A DNA stretch of 43,900 nt from Methylobacterium gregans (GTDB lineage: Bacteria; Pseudomonadota; Alphaproteobacteria; Rhizobiales; Beijerinckiaceae): assembly GCF_022179245.1 (NCBI RefSeq), contig NZ_BPQM01000009.1, forward strand, positions 1-43,900. The letters are read 5' to 3'. The notes beneath the pieces are model-generated. The model did not search any database. It saw only the letters and a list, made by a program, of their open reading frames with translations, and had not been told where the DNA came from. A program made the translations under genes and the position numbers. Position 1 is the stretch's first letter; every line of letters starts with the position of its first letter. Of this stretch, positions 7,714-15,680 are shown in pieces.

Positions 7714-7998
7714 TCAGGCCGCCTGCTTGAACAGCGTGCGGGCCTCGTCCGTCGGCGCGAAATGGGTGCGCTGGGTGCGCGGGTCGCGTTCGGTCACCGC
7801 GACGAGACCGGCCTCGTCCAGGCGCGTCAGCGCGCGCAGGACGTGGGCGTGGGCCACGTCGAACACCCGGGCGAAGCTGCGGGTGTCGGGCGAGAGGCCG
7901 AGATGCGGCGCGGCCAGCAGGCCCGCCTCCAGCCGCGAGAGGTCGGGGCGGCGCGCCTGCAGCTCCTCGACCGTGCCGATGAATTCAACTTCCGTCAT
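7714..7998 (-). CDS. fdh4B: Small winged-helix-like partner of the FDH-like oxidoreductase (Fdh4B-like)
   Basis: This 94-residue protein overlaps the oxidoreductase gene by four bases (ATGA at 7995-7998), so the two are coupled. Methylobacterium formate dehydrogenase 4 is likewise encoded by a large and a very small gene, which is why I propose Fdh4B; the symbol is an inference from context. The sequence itself looks like a MarR-type winged helix: HVLRALTRLDEAGLVAVTERD (recognition helix then wing), followed by RTQRTHFAPTDEARTLF. It has no cysteines, so no Fe-S cluster. It could be a DNA-binding regulator, or a winged-helix fold reused as an enzyme subunit or maturation factor. Confidence 0.65.
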   Translation of the reverse strand: MTEVEFIGTVEELQARRPDLSRLEAGLLAAPHLGLSPDTRSFARVFDVAHAHVLRALTRLDEAGLVAVTERDPRTQRTHFAPTDEARTLFKQAA

Positions 7999-10292
7999 GC
8001 TGCATTCCGTGCATGGAGGGTGACGAGGACCGACTTCGAGGTCGGCGTGTCGCTCTGCGCCCCTGCGGTCGAGAGCGGCACCAGCACGTTCAGCTCCGGG
8101 TAGTAGCCGGCGAGCGCGCCGCGCGGCATGTCGAAGGGCACGAGGCGGAAATCCTCCGCCACCCGCTCCATGCCGTCCCGGTGCGTGCCCCGGATGTCGA
8201 CCCGGTCGCCCAGCCGGCCGCGGATCTCGGCGAGATCCTCCGGATGAGCGAACACCACGCGCCGCTCGCCGTAGACGCCGCGGTAGCGGTCATCGAGGCC
8301 GTAGATCGTGGTGTTGTACTGGTCGTGGCTGCGGAAGGTCTGCAGGACGAACGTATCGTCGGTGGCAGCCGCCCGCTGGTGCTCGGTGGTCTCGGGCAGG
8401 GGGTCGTCAGAGAAGGTGGCGCGGCCCACCGCCGTCTCGAAGACGCGCTCCGCCGCGAGGTTGCGCAGCATGAAGCCGCGGGGCCGGCGGACCCGGGTGT
8501 TGTAGCCCGCGAAGCCCGGGATCGTGCGCTCGATCAGTTCGCGGATGCGGTCGTGGTCGTCGGCGAGCGCGACCCAGTCGACCCGCTCCGAGCCGACCGT
8601 AGCGGCCGCGATCCCTGCGATGATCGCCACCTCCGAGCGCAGATGCGGGGAGGCCGGCTTGTTGATGCCGCCCGAGCCGTGGACCATGCTCATCGAGTCC
8701 TCGACGGTCACGATCTGCGTCTTGCCGCGGCTGTTGCGGTCGATCTCGGTACGGCCGAGGCAGGGCAGGACGTAGCCGACCGCGCCAGGCACGAGGTGCG
8801 AGTGGTTGAGCTTCGTCGCGATGTGGACGGTGAGGCGGCAGGAGCCGAGGGCCTTCGCGACCAGGGCGGAATCCGGCGTCGCGCGGGCGAAGTTGCCCCC
8901 CAACCCGATGAAGGCCCTGGCCGAGCCGTCGAGCATGGCGCCGATCGCCGCCAGCACGTTGTGGCCGTGTCGGCGGGGGGCCTCGAAGTGGAACTCGCGC
9001 TCCAGCGCATCGAGGAGCGCGGCTGGCGGCTTCTCGTTGATGCCGACCGTCCGGTCGCCCTGCACGTTCGAGTGGCCGCGCACCGGGCAGAGGCCCGCGC
9101 CGGGACGCCCGACATGGCCGCGCAGGAACATGACGTTGGCGATCTCGCGAATCGTCGCGACCGAGTGGCGGTGCTGCGTCACGCCCATCGCCCAGGTGGC
9201 GATGACCTTGTCGGCGCCGAGATAGACCTCGGCCATCGCCTCGATCTCCGCCCGGGTCAGGCCCGACTGGTCGAGGATGGCGTCCCACGCCGTCGCGTCG
9301 ACGGCGGCGCGCCACGCGTCGAGGCCGGCGGTGTGCTTAGCCAGGAACGCGCGGTCGAGGAGCGAGGGGCGGCCCTCGGCGAGAGCCGCGTCGTCGGCCG
9401 CGAAGATCGCCTTGGCCATGCCCCGGAAGGCCGCCATGTCGCCGCCCAGCCGCGGCTGCAGGTAGTGGCTGGCGATCGGGCGGCTCGCGCCCCGCAGCAT
9501 CTCGACGGTGTTCTGCGGGTCGGCGAAGCGCTCCAGGCCGCGCTCGCGCACGGGATTGAGCACCACCACGCGGGCGCCGCGCTCCGCCGCCCGGCGCAGG
9601 TCGCCCAGCATGCGGGGGTGGTTGGTGCCCGGATTCTGGCCCACGACGAAGATCGCGTCAGCGCGCTCGAAATCCTCCAGCGTCACCGTGCCCTTGCCGA
9701 CGCCGATGGCCTGGGTGAGCGCGATACCGCTCGCCTCGTGGCACATGTTCGAGCAGTCGGGGAAGTTGTTGGTGCCGTAGAGCCGGGCGAAGAGCTGGTA
9801 GAGGTAGGCGGCCTCGTTGGAGGCCCGGCCCGAGGTGTAGAACTCGGCCTGGTCGGGATGTGCCAGCGCGTTGAGCTCGGCCCCGATCTCCGCGAAGGCC
9901 TCGTCCCAGGAGACCGGCAGGTAGCGGTCGCTGGCGGCGTCGTAGCGCATCGGATGGGTGAGCCGGCCCTCGCCCTCCAGCGCGTAGTCGGTCCAGCCGC
10001 GGAGCTCCGTCACGGTGTGGCGGGCGAAGAAGGCCGGCGGCGTGCGCTTGTCGGTCGCCTCCCAGGATACCGCCTTCACGCCGTTCTCGCAGAACTCGAA
10101 GGAGGAGCCGTGCTCCGGATCGCCCCAGGCGCATCCCGGGCAGTCGAACCCGTCGGGCTGGTTGGCCTTCATCAGGGCGCGGGCGCCCGAGAGCGGGGCG
10201 CGACTGCCGAGCAGGTGCTTGCCGCAGGACTTCAGGGCACCCCAGCCGCCGGCCGCGGAGGAGCGCTTGGGAGACGCGACCGGGTGGTCCAT
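7995..10292 (-). CDS. fdh4A: FdhF/YdeP-family molybdopterin oxidoreductase (FDH4-like)
   Basis: This 765-residue protein belongs to the molybdopterin (bis-MGD) oxidoreductases of the FdhF/YdeP type. A cysteine set C51-x2-C54-x13-C68 (FDCPGCAW, FCENG) could hold an Fe-S cluster. Next comes the family segment TSGRASNEAAYL, then DCSNMCHEASG, whose second Cys is a plausible Mo ligand, then VVGQNPGTNHPR and GHSNVQGDRT for cofactor binding. The C-terminal molydopterin-dinucleotide-binding domain starts near 'FVLQTFRSHDQYNT'. There is no Tat signal, so it is cytoplasmic. The best-studied relatives in Methylobacterium oxidise formate (FDH4). Others (YdeP) have unclear substrates. The small overlapping gene supports the FDH4 reading. 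Family is near certain, the substrate is not proven. Confidence 0.85.
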   Translation of the reverse strand: MDHPVASPKRSSAAGGWGALKSCGKHLLGSRAPLSGARALMKANQPDGFDCPGCAWGDPEHGSSFEFCENGVKAVSWEATDKRTPPAFFARHTVTELRGWTDYALEGEGRLTHPMRYDAASDRYLPVSWDEAFAEIGAELNALAHPDQAEFYTSGRASNEAAYLYQLFARLYGTNNFPDCSNMCHEASGIALTQAIGVGKGTVTLEDFERADAIFVVGQNPGTNHPRMLGDLRRAAERGARVVVLNPVRERGLERFADPQNTVEMLRGASRPIASHYLQPRLGGDMAAFRGMAKAIFAADDAALAEGRPSLLDRAFLAKHTAGLDAWRAAVDATAWDAILDQSGLTRAEIEAMAEVYLGADKVIATWAMGVTQHRHSVATIREIANVMFLRGHVGRPGAGLCPVRGHSNVQGDRTVGINEKPPAALLDALEREFHFEAPRRHGHNVLAAIGAMLDGSARAFIGLGGNFARATPDSALVAKALGSCRLTVHIATKLNHSHLVPGAVGYVLPCLGRTEIDRNSRGKTQIVTVEDSMSMVHGSGGINKPASPHLRSEVAIIAGIAAATVGSERVDWVALADDHDRIRELIERTIPGFAGYNTRVRRPRGFMLRNLAAERVFETAVGRATFSDDPLPETTEHQRAAATDDTFVLQTFRSHDQYNTTIYGLDDRYRGVYGERRVVFAHPEDLAEIRGRLGDRVDIRGTHRDGMERVAEDFRLVPFDMPRGALAGYYPELNVLVPLSTAGAQSDTPTSKSVLVTLHARNAA

Positions 10293-10493
10293 GTGCTTGT
10301 CTCGGGAACTTACCGTGTGCGGCGGCGAGATAAGCGTCGAACCCGGGCGCGCTCAATCGCGTGCCGGCGCAGGCCCCTCATGCGTAGAATGCGTGGGTCT
10401 AGCGCTCTGTTTTTATACTTGTTCGAGCTTCTCGATGCGGGAAGCGCGGGTCGATCTGCTTCCGAACGGCGGGCCTGCGGTCGACGTAATCTG

Positions 10494-10509
10494 CTTGTCG
10501 AACGACAAG
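10494..10509. promoter_or_regulatory. Candidate operator upstream of the FDH-like gene
   Basis: CTTGTCG-AA-CGACAAG is a perfect 7-bp inverted repeat with a 2-base centre, about 200 bases upstream of the oxidoreductase start. Such a tight dyad is typical of a dimeric regulator site. No bound protein can be named, although the MarR-like small partner gene would be one candidate. Confidence 0.35.
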
Positions 10510-10562
10510 AACTTTTGGTCAAGCCGCGCCGTTCTGCAATTGGGTGCCGGGTCGGATGAATG

Positions 10563-10580
10563 TCGGAATTTTTATTCCGA
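10563..10580. other. Short AT-rich hairpin
   Basis: TCGGAAT-TTTT-ATTCCGA is a perfect 7-bp stem with a 4-base loop, 33 bases beyond the stop codon of the small secreted-protein gene. It could be a terminator stem for that minus-strand gene, but no run of T follows on that strand. Confidence 0.35.
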
Positions 10581-10613
10581 TCCGCGGCTGACCAATTGTC
10601 GACGGGATGACGG

Positions 10614-11012
10614 TCACGCGCTGGTGCAGTTGGCGGCGAAAAGGGCCTGTGCGCGCTGCATCGCCTGGAAATCCGCCGGGCTCGCGGGATTGCGCAGTTC
10701 CGGGCCCTCCGGCAGCCGGGCCAGGAAGGCGCTGCCCAGATCGGCCACGAATCCGCGCGGGCCCGTATAGCTGCCCATGCGGTTGCGGACATCGACGGCC
10801 CCGCACAGGGCGCCGGCCCGGCCGACGCGCAGGCCCGTCACCTGCGCGTCCGGGCTTCGCAGCACGCGCGCCACGAGCGCCAGCACCGCCCCGGTCTTCT
10901 CCGGACCGAGGGCGGCGTCGGATCCGTCCGTCACCGTCTGGGCCGCAACGCCGGAGATCGTGAGGAGGAGCGTCGCGGTTGCGCGTGCGATCGACCGGAA
11001 CCGTGATCTCAT
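10614..11012 (-). CDS. Small secreted protein of unknown function
   Basis: This 132-residue protein has a clear Sec signal peptide (basic start MRSRFRSIAR, hydrophobic stretch, probable cleavage near GVAAQ, residues 21-25). The mature part carries two cysteines, one in ALCGAVDVRNRMGSYTGPRGF and one near the end in FAANCTSA. These could form a disulfide in the periplasm. I do not recognise the family. It lies 45 bases downstream of pyrD on the same strand and may be a separate transcript. The coding pattern and signal peptide support a real gene. Confidence 0.65.
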   Translation of the reverse strand: MRSRFRSIARATATLLLTISGVAAQTVTDGSDAALGPEKTGAVLALVARVLRSPDAQVTGLRVGRAGALCGAVDVRNRMGSYTGPRGFVADLGSAFLARLPEGPELRNPASPADFQAMQRAQALFAANCTSA

Positions 11013-11057
11013 ATCTGCCCTCCCCGAAAACCCGGACGCTGCCGCGCCACCCCTGTC

Positions 11058-12131
11058 TCAACCCTTGGCGAGAGCCGCCGCCTCCCGCCCGACGGCCGCC
11101 GCGAGGTTCGGGAGCCCCTCCCGTTGCAGGCGGTCGAGCAGGCCCCGCTTGATCGCGCCGACGAGGCCCGGCCCCTGGTAGACCAGGGCCGAGTAGAGCT
11201 GCACGAGGCTCGCGCCCGCGCGGATCTTGGTCCAAGCCGCCTCGGCCGAGTCCACGCCGCCGACGCCGATCAGCGGCACCTTGCTCCCGACCCGCAAATA
11301 GGTCTCGGCCAGAAGCTTCGTCGCCGGGCCGAAGAGCGGGCGCCCCGACAGGCCGCCGGTCTCGCGCGCCAGCACCGTCTCGGTGAGGCTCTCCGGCCGC
11401 GCCACCGTCGTGTTCGAGACGACAAGCCCCTGCACGCCGCGCCGGAGAGCCGTGGCGCAGATCGCGTCGAGGGCGTCGAGGGTGATGTCGGGGGCGATCT
11501 TCAGCAGTACCGCGGCGCGCGCGCCCGTCCCGTCCCGCGCTTCGACCACCCGGGCGAGGAGCTCGTCCAGGAAAGCCTCGCCCTGGAGGTCGCGCAGGCC
11601 CGGCGTGTTCGGCGACGACACGTTCACGGTGACGAAGGCGACGTGGGGGGCGAGCCGGGCGGTGCAGGCGACGTAGTCGGCCAGCCGGTCCGCCGCGTCC
11701 TTGTTAGCGCCGATGTTGACGCCGACGACGCCCGGACGACCCGCCCGAGCGGCGAGCCGGTCCGCGACCACGTCGAGCCCCTCGCTGTTCAGGCCGAACC
11801 GATTGATCACCGCGCCATCGGCCTTCAGCCGAAACACCCGCGGGCGCGGATTGCCGGGCTGCGGCCTCGGCACCACGCCGCCGACCTCGACGAAGCCGAA
11901 CCCGAGCCCCAGGAGCGCGTCCGGCACGGTGGCACCCTTGTCGAATCCCGCGGCGAGACCGACGGGATTGGGCAGGTTAAGCCCGAGTATCCCGACGGCA
12001 AGTCGCGGGTCGTCGGCGGCCGGACGGCGCGCCGGAAGGGCCGCCAGAGCCCGCAATGTCAGGTTGTGGGCTTGCTCCGCATCGAGGCCGTGGAGCACCG
12101 GGCGGACCAGGGGGAACAGGACTTCGATCAT
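11058..12131 (-). CDS. pyrD: Dihydroorotate dehydrogenase (quinone), class 2
   Basis: This 357-residue enzyme oxidises dihydroorotate to orotate in pyrimidine synthesis and passes electrons to quinone. Class 2 features are present: an amphipathic N-terminal extension ([25 protein letters not shown], in two helices) for membrane docking, the FMN region [13 protein letters not shown], the segment [10 protein letters not shown], the active-site Ser loop [14 protein letters not shown], and [12 protein letters not shown] with [18 protein letters not shown] at the C-terminus. It overlaps the DUF952 gene by four bases, which suggests a two-gene operon. Length and motifs are normal. Confidence 0.97.
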   Translation of the reverse strand: MIEVLFPLVRPVLHGLDAEQAHNLTLRALAALPARRPAADDPRLAVGILGLNLPNPVGLAAGFDKGATVPDALLGLGFGFVEVGGVVPRPQPGNPRPRVFRLKADGAVINRFGLNSEGLDVVADRLAARAGRPGVVGVNIGANKDAADRLADYVACTARLAPHVAFVTVNVSSPNTPGLRDLQGEAFLDELLARVVEARDGTGARAAVLLKIAPDITLDALDAICATALRRGVQGLVVSNTTVARPESLTETVLARETGGLSGRPLFGPATKLLAETYLRVGSKVPLIGVGGVDSAEAAWTKIRAGASLVQLYSALVYQGPGLVGAIKRGLLDRLQREGLPNLAAAVGREAAALAKG

Positions 12132-12475
12132 GCCGCGATCTCCGCCGGGAAGACGTGTCGCCCATCTTCCCCTAGCGGCAGCTCGGCGACCGAACGCACC
12201 GCCGCGAGCGGCAGGTCGCCGTAGAGGTGCGGGAACAGCGCGCCCCCGCGCGAGGGCTCGTATCGCAGGGCGTCGCCGAGAGCCCTGGCCTCGACCGCGA
12301 CGAGCAGGAGATCGCGCTGTCCGGCGAAATGGCGCGCTGCCGTTTCAGAGACTTGGCCCGCAGCCGAGAGGTGGATGAATCCGTCCGCCACGTCCACGGG
12401 CGCCCCCGTGAACCGGCCCACGGCTTCGGCCTCGCGCCAGAGATCGCGAGGGCAGATCTTGTAGATGAGGGGCAT
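12128..12475 (-). CDS. DUF952 family protein
   Basis: This 115-residue protein starts [16 protein letters not shown] and contains the family segment [23 protein letters not shown], then [19 protein letters not shown]. These are hallmarks of DUF952, small proteins resembling glutathione S-transferase-like or tRNA 2'-phosphotransferase-like folds, with no settled function. The stop overlaps pyrD by four bases, a pairing often seen in Hyphomicrobiales. Cytoplasmic, no signal peptide. Confidence 0.88.
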   Translation of the reverse strand: MPLIYKICPRDLWREAEAVGRFTGAPVDVADGFIHLSAAGQVSETAARHFAGQRDLLLVAVEARALGDALRYEPSRGGALFPHLYGDLPLAAVRSVAELPLGEDGRHVFPAEIAA

Positions 12476-12606
12476 GCGCGCGTCCGTTCGTTGCGCGCCG
12501 TCGATACGGCGAGGCGCCGCTTTCTGACAACTATTCCCGCGTGCTGCGGTTGATCCGGCACCGAGCGGAGTGGTCCGGAAAACGGCTTCGCGCGGGCAAT
12601 GAGCGG

Positions 12607-12645
12607 TTGCATTCGGCGCCGTGTAGTTCTACTTTCCTACAACTA
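12607..12645 (+). promoter_or_regulatory. Promoter and dyad operator of the S24 regulator gene
   Basis: TTGCAT (12607-12612) and TACTTT (12630-12635) are spaced by 17 bases, 54 bases before the regulator's ATG. The dyad TGTAG-N10-CTACA (12622-12626 and 12637-12641) straddles the -10 box. A second imperfect pairing, TAGTT/AACTA, overlaps it. ACAACTA also recurs at about 12527. A repressor bound here would block polymerase, which fits autoregulation by the S24 protein. This is an inference from position. Confidence 0.45.
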
Positions 12646-12688
12646 GGCCGTGCGTCTTTGCGGTCCGTTGAGGCACAGAGCCCGACAG

Positions 12689-13321
12689 ATGTTGTCCCAC
12701 GAACAGATCTGGACCGCCATCGACAGGCTGGCGGAACGTCATGGCTACTCCCCGTCCGGCCTCGCTCGCCGCTCGGGCCTCGACGCCACGAGCTTCAACC
12801 GCTCGAAGCGAATCGGCGCGGACGGTCGCAAGCGCTGGCCCTCGACCGAATCGGTCTCGAAGGTGCTGGCGGCGACCGGTGCGAGCCTCGACGAGTTCCT
12901 GCGCCTGATCGAGGCGCGGGAGGGGCCGGTGCGCTCGACCGTGCCGCTCATCGGCATGACCCAGGCCGGCGTCGGCCGCCTCTTCACCGAGGAAGGCATG
13001 CCGACCGGCGGCGCCGGCTGGGAGGAGGTCGATTTCCCCGATCTCGGCGAGGAACGCGCTTTCGCCCTGGAGGTGCAGGGCGACTCAATGATGCCGCTGT
13101 TCCGCGACGGCGACGTGCTGATCGTCTCGCCCTCGGCGAGCGTGCGGAAGGGCGATCGCGTGGTGGTGCGGACCCATACGGGCGAGGTGCTGGCCAAGGA
13201 ACTGCGGCGCCGCACGGCCCGCACGGTCGAACTGGTATCGCTGAATCCCGATCACGAGGATCGAGTCCTCAACGTCGGCGAGATCGCCTGGATCGCCCGG
13301 GTGATGTGGATCCGGCAGTAA
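12689..13321 (+). CDS. LexA/CI-like transcriptional regulator with S24 peptidase domain
   Basis: This 210-residue regulator has an N-terminal helix-turn-helix (about 5-72: SPSGLARRSGLDATSFNRSKR) and a C-terminal S24 self-cleavage domain (about 85-205). The catalytic pair is visible: Ser133 in VQGDSMMPLF and Lys170 in GEVLAKEL. Ala93-Gly94 in TQAGVG is a plausible autocleavage site. The family includes LexA and phage repressors, but there are no phage genes here and the gene sits next to pyrD/DUF952, so it is a chromosomal regulator. The ATG at 12689 removes a 13-residue non-homologous extension. Targets are unknown; a dyad over its own promoter suggests autorepression. Confidence 0.87.
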   Translation: MLSHEQIWTAIDRLAERHGYSPSGLARRSGLDATSFNRSKRIGADGRKRWPSTESVSKVLAATGASLDEFLRLIEAREGPVRSTVPLIGMTQAGVGRLFTEEGMPTGGAGWEEVDFPDLGEERAFALEVQGDSMMPLFRDGDVLIVSPSASVRKGDRVVVRTHTGEVLAKELRRRTARTVELVSLNPDHEDRVLNVGEIAWIARVMWIRQ

Positions 13322-13407
13322 CGGGTTCCGGGCAGACTTGGCCGTCAGCGCAGGTACGGTTAACGCTGGGCGGGTCGCGGGCAGAGCCCGCCCGACCGGA
13401 TGGCATC

Positions 13408-14505
13408 ATGGCGGAGCCCGTAGCGGATGTTGGCGATGGAGGCCGAGGAGAGATCATCTCCAAGTCGGCCGCTTTGCTTGATGCCGCCGCCGTACCGTCT
13501 TTCCTGCTCGACGGCGCCGCGGCGCAGGCGCGGATCGTCTACGCCAATACTGCCTTCCTGGCGCTGATCGGTTACCCGCTCGCGGATATCCTCGGCGCCG
13601 ATCTGCGCGTGCTGCTCGGTGACCGGGCCGGCACCGTGGATGGGGAGCCCTTTGAGTTTCTCGGTGCGCGTCGCGACGGGTCGACCTTCTGGGGCTGCCT
13701 AACGCTCGGCCCCGTGGCGGGCAGCGTGTTGCGGCTCGGGCAGGTGATCGACGTGACCCGGCGCCGTGATGTCGAGGGCGCGCTCGCCCTCTCCCGCCAG
13801 CGTGAGGCGCTTGGCCTGCTCACGAACAGCGTTGCGCACGAGTTCAACAACTTCCTGCAGATCCTGATCGGCTACATCGACGGGCTGAAGCGCCGTCTCG
13901 GTGAACACCCCGAACCGTTTGTTCAGCGTGCCATGAGCCGCTCGACCGATGCGACGGAGCGGGCCGCCGTGTTGACTAGGCAGCTCCTCGCCTTCTCGCG
14001 CCGGATCGCGCCGGACGTGCGCGCCATCGACCTCGACGCGGCGGTGGCGGAGGCCGCAGCGGCGATCCGCCCGACACTCCCGGCGCGGATCCGACTCGAG
14101 CTGGCGACGACGCCGAACCTCCCCTGGGCAATCGCGAATCCAACCCAGGTCGACCTCGCACTGCGCCACCTCGTCGCCAATGCCTGCGAAGCAATATCGG
14201 AGAGCGGCACGATCACGCTCGCGACCTTCTGCATCGGGCCCGGCGAGCGCTCGATGCAGCATCCGGGCGAGGGAGCCGTGGGCTTCACAGTCTCGGATAC
14301 CGGAAGCGGCATGTCGCCGGAGATGCTTGCCCGGGCGCTGGCGCCCTTTGCGACGAGCCACGAGGCCGGCCGCGGCGCGGGCCTCGCCATCGTGCACGGG
14401 CTGATGAAGCGCCAGAATGGTACAATCAGCCTCGATAGCCGGCCCGGCCAGGGGACCGAGGTCCGTCTCGTGTTTCCGGCCGCGATGCGGCGCGACACGG
14501 CTTGA
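13408..14505 (+). CDS. PAS-domain sensor histidine kinase
   Basis: This 365-residue kinase has no membrane segment. An N-terminal PAS domain (about 22-120: VYANTAFLALIGYPLADILG) would sense a cytoplasmic signal. The phosphoacceptor His144 is in the H-box SVAHEFNNFLQILIGY. The ATPase domain carries the N-box HLVANACEAI (Asn258), G1 VSDTGSGMS and G2 GRGAGLAIVHGL. These are the features of hybrid-type kinases in which an attached receiver often follows, but here the protein ends without a receiver and no response regulator is adjacent. It is thus an orphan kinase. It lies 86 bases after the S24 regulator and could share its transcript. A longer upstream reading is spurious. Confidence 0.88.
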   Translation: MAEPVADVGDGGRGEIISKSAALLDAAAVPSFLLDGAAAQARIVYANTAFLALIGYPLADILGADLRVLLGDRAGTVDGEPFEFLGARRDGSTFWGCLTLGPVAGSVLRLGQVIDVTRRRDVEGALALSRQREALGLLTNSVAHEFNNFLQILIGYIDGLKRRLGEHPEPFVQRAMSRSTDATERAAVLTRQLLAFSRRIAPDVRAIDLDAAVAEAAAAIRPTLPARIRLELATTPNLPWAIANPTQVDLALRHLVANACEAISESGTITLATFCIGPGERSMQHPGEGAVGFTVSDTGSGMSPEMLARALAPFATSHEAGRGAGLAIVHGLMKRQNGTISLDSRPGQGTEVRLVFPAAMRRDTA

Positions 14506-14647
14506 TCGGCCGTTCGCGTCGCCCGACGCTATCGAAACGCAGCGGTCGGCATGGACTAAAAGGCCGCATCATCCGTCTCCATATAGTCGGGGCGTTCACA
14601 ACGCCGCGATCCTTATCTCGCGTTCGGTACTCTCGCAGAGGCTCTCG

Positions 14648-15619
14648 ATGCTCACCTCCACCAAGCGCCGTAAGCGCACGGCGACCTTCCTGGCGCTGGC
14701 GGCGGCGCTGACGGTTGCAGCTCCTATCGCCGAGGCCCGGCCCGGAGGCGGCGGCAGCGTCGGCTCGCGGGGGTCCCGCACCTTCAACGCGCCCTCCGCA
14801 ACGCAGACTGCGCCCGGCACGGCGGCCCCGATGCAGCGCACGCAGCAGCAGCCTGGCATGACCAATCCGGGTATGCAGCCGCAGCAGGGGCGGCGATTCG
14901 GCGGTGGCTTCATGGCGGGCCTCCTCGGCGCCGGCCTGATCGGCGCGCTGCTCGGCGCCGGTTTCTCGGGCGGCCTCGGCGGCTTCGCCTCCTTCCTCGG
15001 CCTTCTCCTGCAGGTCGGCCTCGTGGTGCTGCTCGTCTCGTTCGCCGTGCGCTGGTTCCGGCGCCGCAACGCGCAGCCGCAGCCCGCGGGCGCCGGTGCG
15101 CCCTACGCGCGCCAGGCGATGAATGAGGGCCCGGGGCAGAACCCGATGGGCGCTGGCGGTCCGTCGGCGGGCCCGATGGGCGGTATGCTCGGCGGCCAGC
15201 CGCGTCCGGTGCAGCAGCGTCCGGTCCAGATCGGGCCGAACGACTTCCAGTCCTTCGAGCGCCTGCTGGGCGAGGTCCAGGACGCCTACTCGCACGAGGA
15301 CAAGGTCGGCCTGCGCAATCTCGCGACGCCGGAGATGGCCGGCTACTTCGAGGAGGAGCTCCAGGCGAACGCCGCGCGCGGCGTCGTCAACCGGGTCAGC
15401 GAAGTCAAGCTTCTGCAGGGTGACCTGTCGGAGGCCTGGGGCGAAGGACCGGACGAGTACGCCACCGTGGCGATGCGCTACGCGCTGAAGGACGTCACCC
15501 TCGACCGCCGCACGAATCAGGTGGTCGAGACCGGCGCCCCGCAGGCGACAGAGCTGTGGACCTTCGTCCGCCGTCCGGGCCGCCCGTGGATCCTCTCGGC
15601 GATCCAGCAGACCGCCTGA
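14648..15619 (+). CDS. Tim44-domain membrane protein
   Basis: This 323-residue protein begins with a Sec signal or signal anchor (1-30, ending APIAEA), followed by a Gly/Ser/Gln/Pro-rich linker. A Gly-rich hydrophobic region at 88-134 (GLLGAGLIGALLGAGF; LLLQVGLVVLLVSFAVRW) forms one or two membrane helices. After another Gly/Pro/Met/Gln-rich linker, the C-terminal 125 residues form a Tim44-like domain (FQSFERLLGEVQDAYSHED...PWILSAIQQ). Bacterial Tim44-like proteins sit at the inner membrane and are thought to bind other proteins, but have no agreed function. The ATG at 14648 gives the signal sequence. A strong terminator follows. Confidence 0.87.
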   Translation: MLTSTKRRKRTATFLALAAALTVAAPIAEARPGGGGSVGSRGSRTFNAPSATQTAPGTAAPMQRTQQQPGMTNPGMQPQQGRRFGGGFMAGLLGAGLIGALLGAGFSGGLGGFASFLGLLLQVGLVVLLVSFAVRWFRRRNAQPQPAGAGAPYARQAMNEGPGQNPMGAGGPSAGPMGGMLGGQPRPVQQRPVQIGPNDFQSFERLLGEVQDAYSHEDKVGLRNLATPEMAGYFEEELQANAARGVVNRVSEVKLLQGDLSEAWGEGPDEYATVAMRYALKDVTLDRRTNQVVETGAPQATELWTFVRRPGRPWILSAIQQTA

Positions 15620-15638
15620 TCACGGTCCGACGATCAAG

Positions 15639-15672
15639 AGGCCGGCGTCGCGGAGGCGACGTCGGCCTTTTT
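15639..15672 (+). terminator. Rho-independent terminator of the Tim44-domain gene
   Basis: A 13-bp stem (AGGCCGGCGTCGC with GCGACGTCGGCCT, one G-T wobble) encloses the tetraloop GGAG and runs into TTTTT. It lies 20 bases after the stop and just before the convergent rsmA stop. It is the strongest terminator in the window. Confidence 0.9.
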
Positions 15673-15680
15673 CATGCCTG

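Larger units (their letters stand above)
10293..10613. other. Upstream region of the FDH-like operon
   Basis: No gene is seen in these 321 bases. It contains the only AT-rich patch nearby (about 10405-10425, minus-strand core TATAAAAA), which may hold the promoter for the oxidoreductase. It also holds the two inverted repeats listed separately. No Rho-independent terminator with a good T run is visible for the gene ending at 10614. Confidence 0.5.

Noticed and set aside
8013..10559. A long plus-strand reading frame opposite the FDH-like gene
   Set aside because: It is the antisense of the oxidoreductase gene, rich in Arg, Ala, Val and His, as expected from GC-rich shadow frames. The opposite strand has complete enzyme motifs.
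10563..10580. A confident terminator for the small secreted-protein gene
   Set aside because: The stem is perfect, but no T run follows on the minus strand, so it is listed only as a hairpin.
12541..13407. N-terminal extension of the histidine kinase frame
   Set aside because: The first 289 codons run through the S24 regulator in a different frame and have shadow composition. The kinase starts at 13408.
14417..14647. N-terminal extension of the Tim44-domain protein
   Set aside because: It lies inside the 3' end of the histidine kinase gene in another frame and would hide the signal peptide that begins at 14648.
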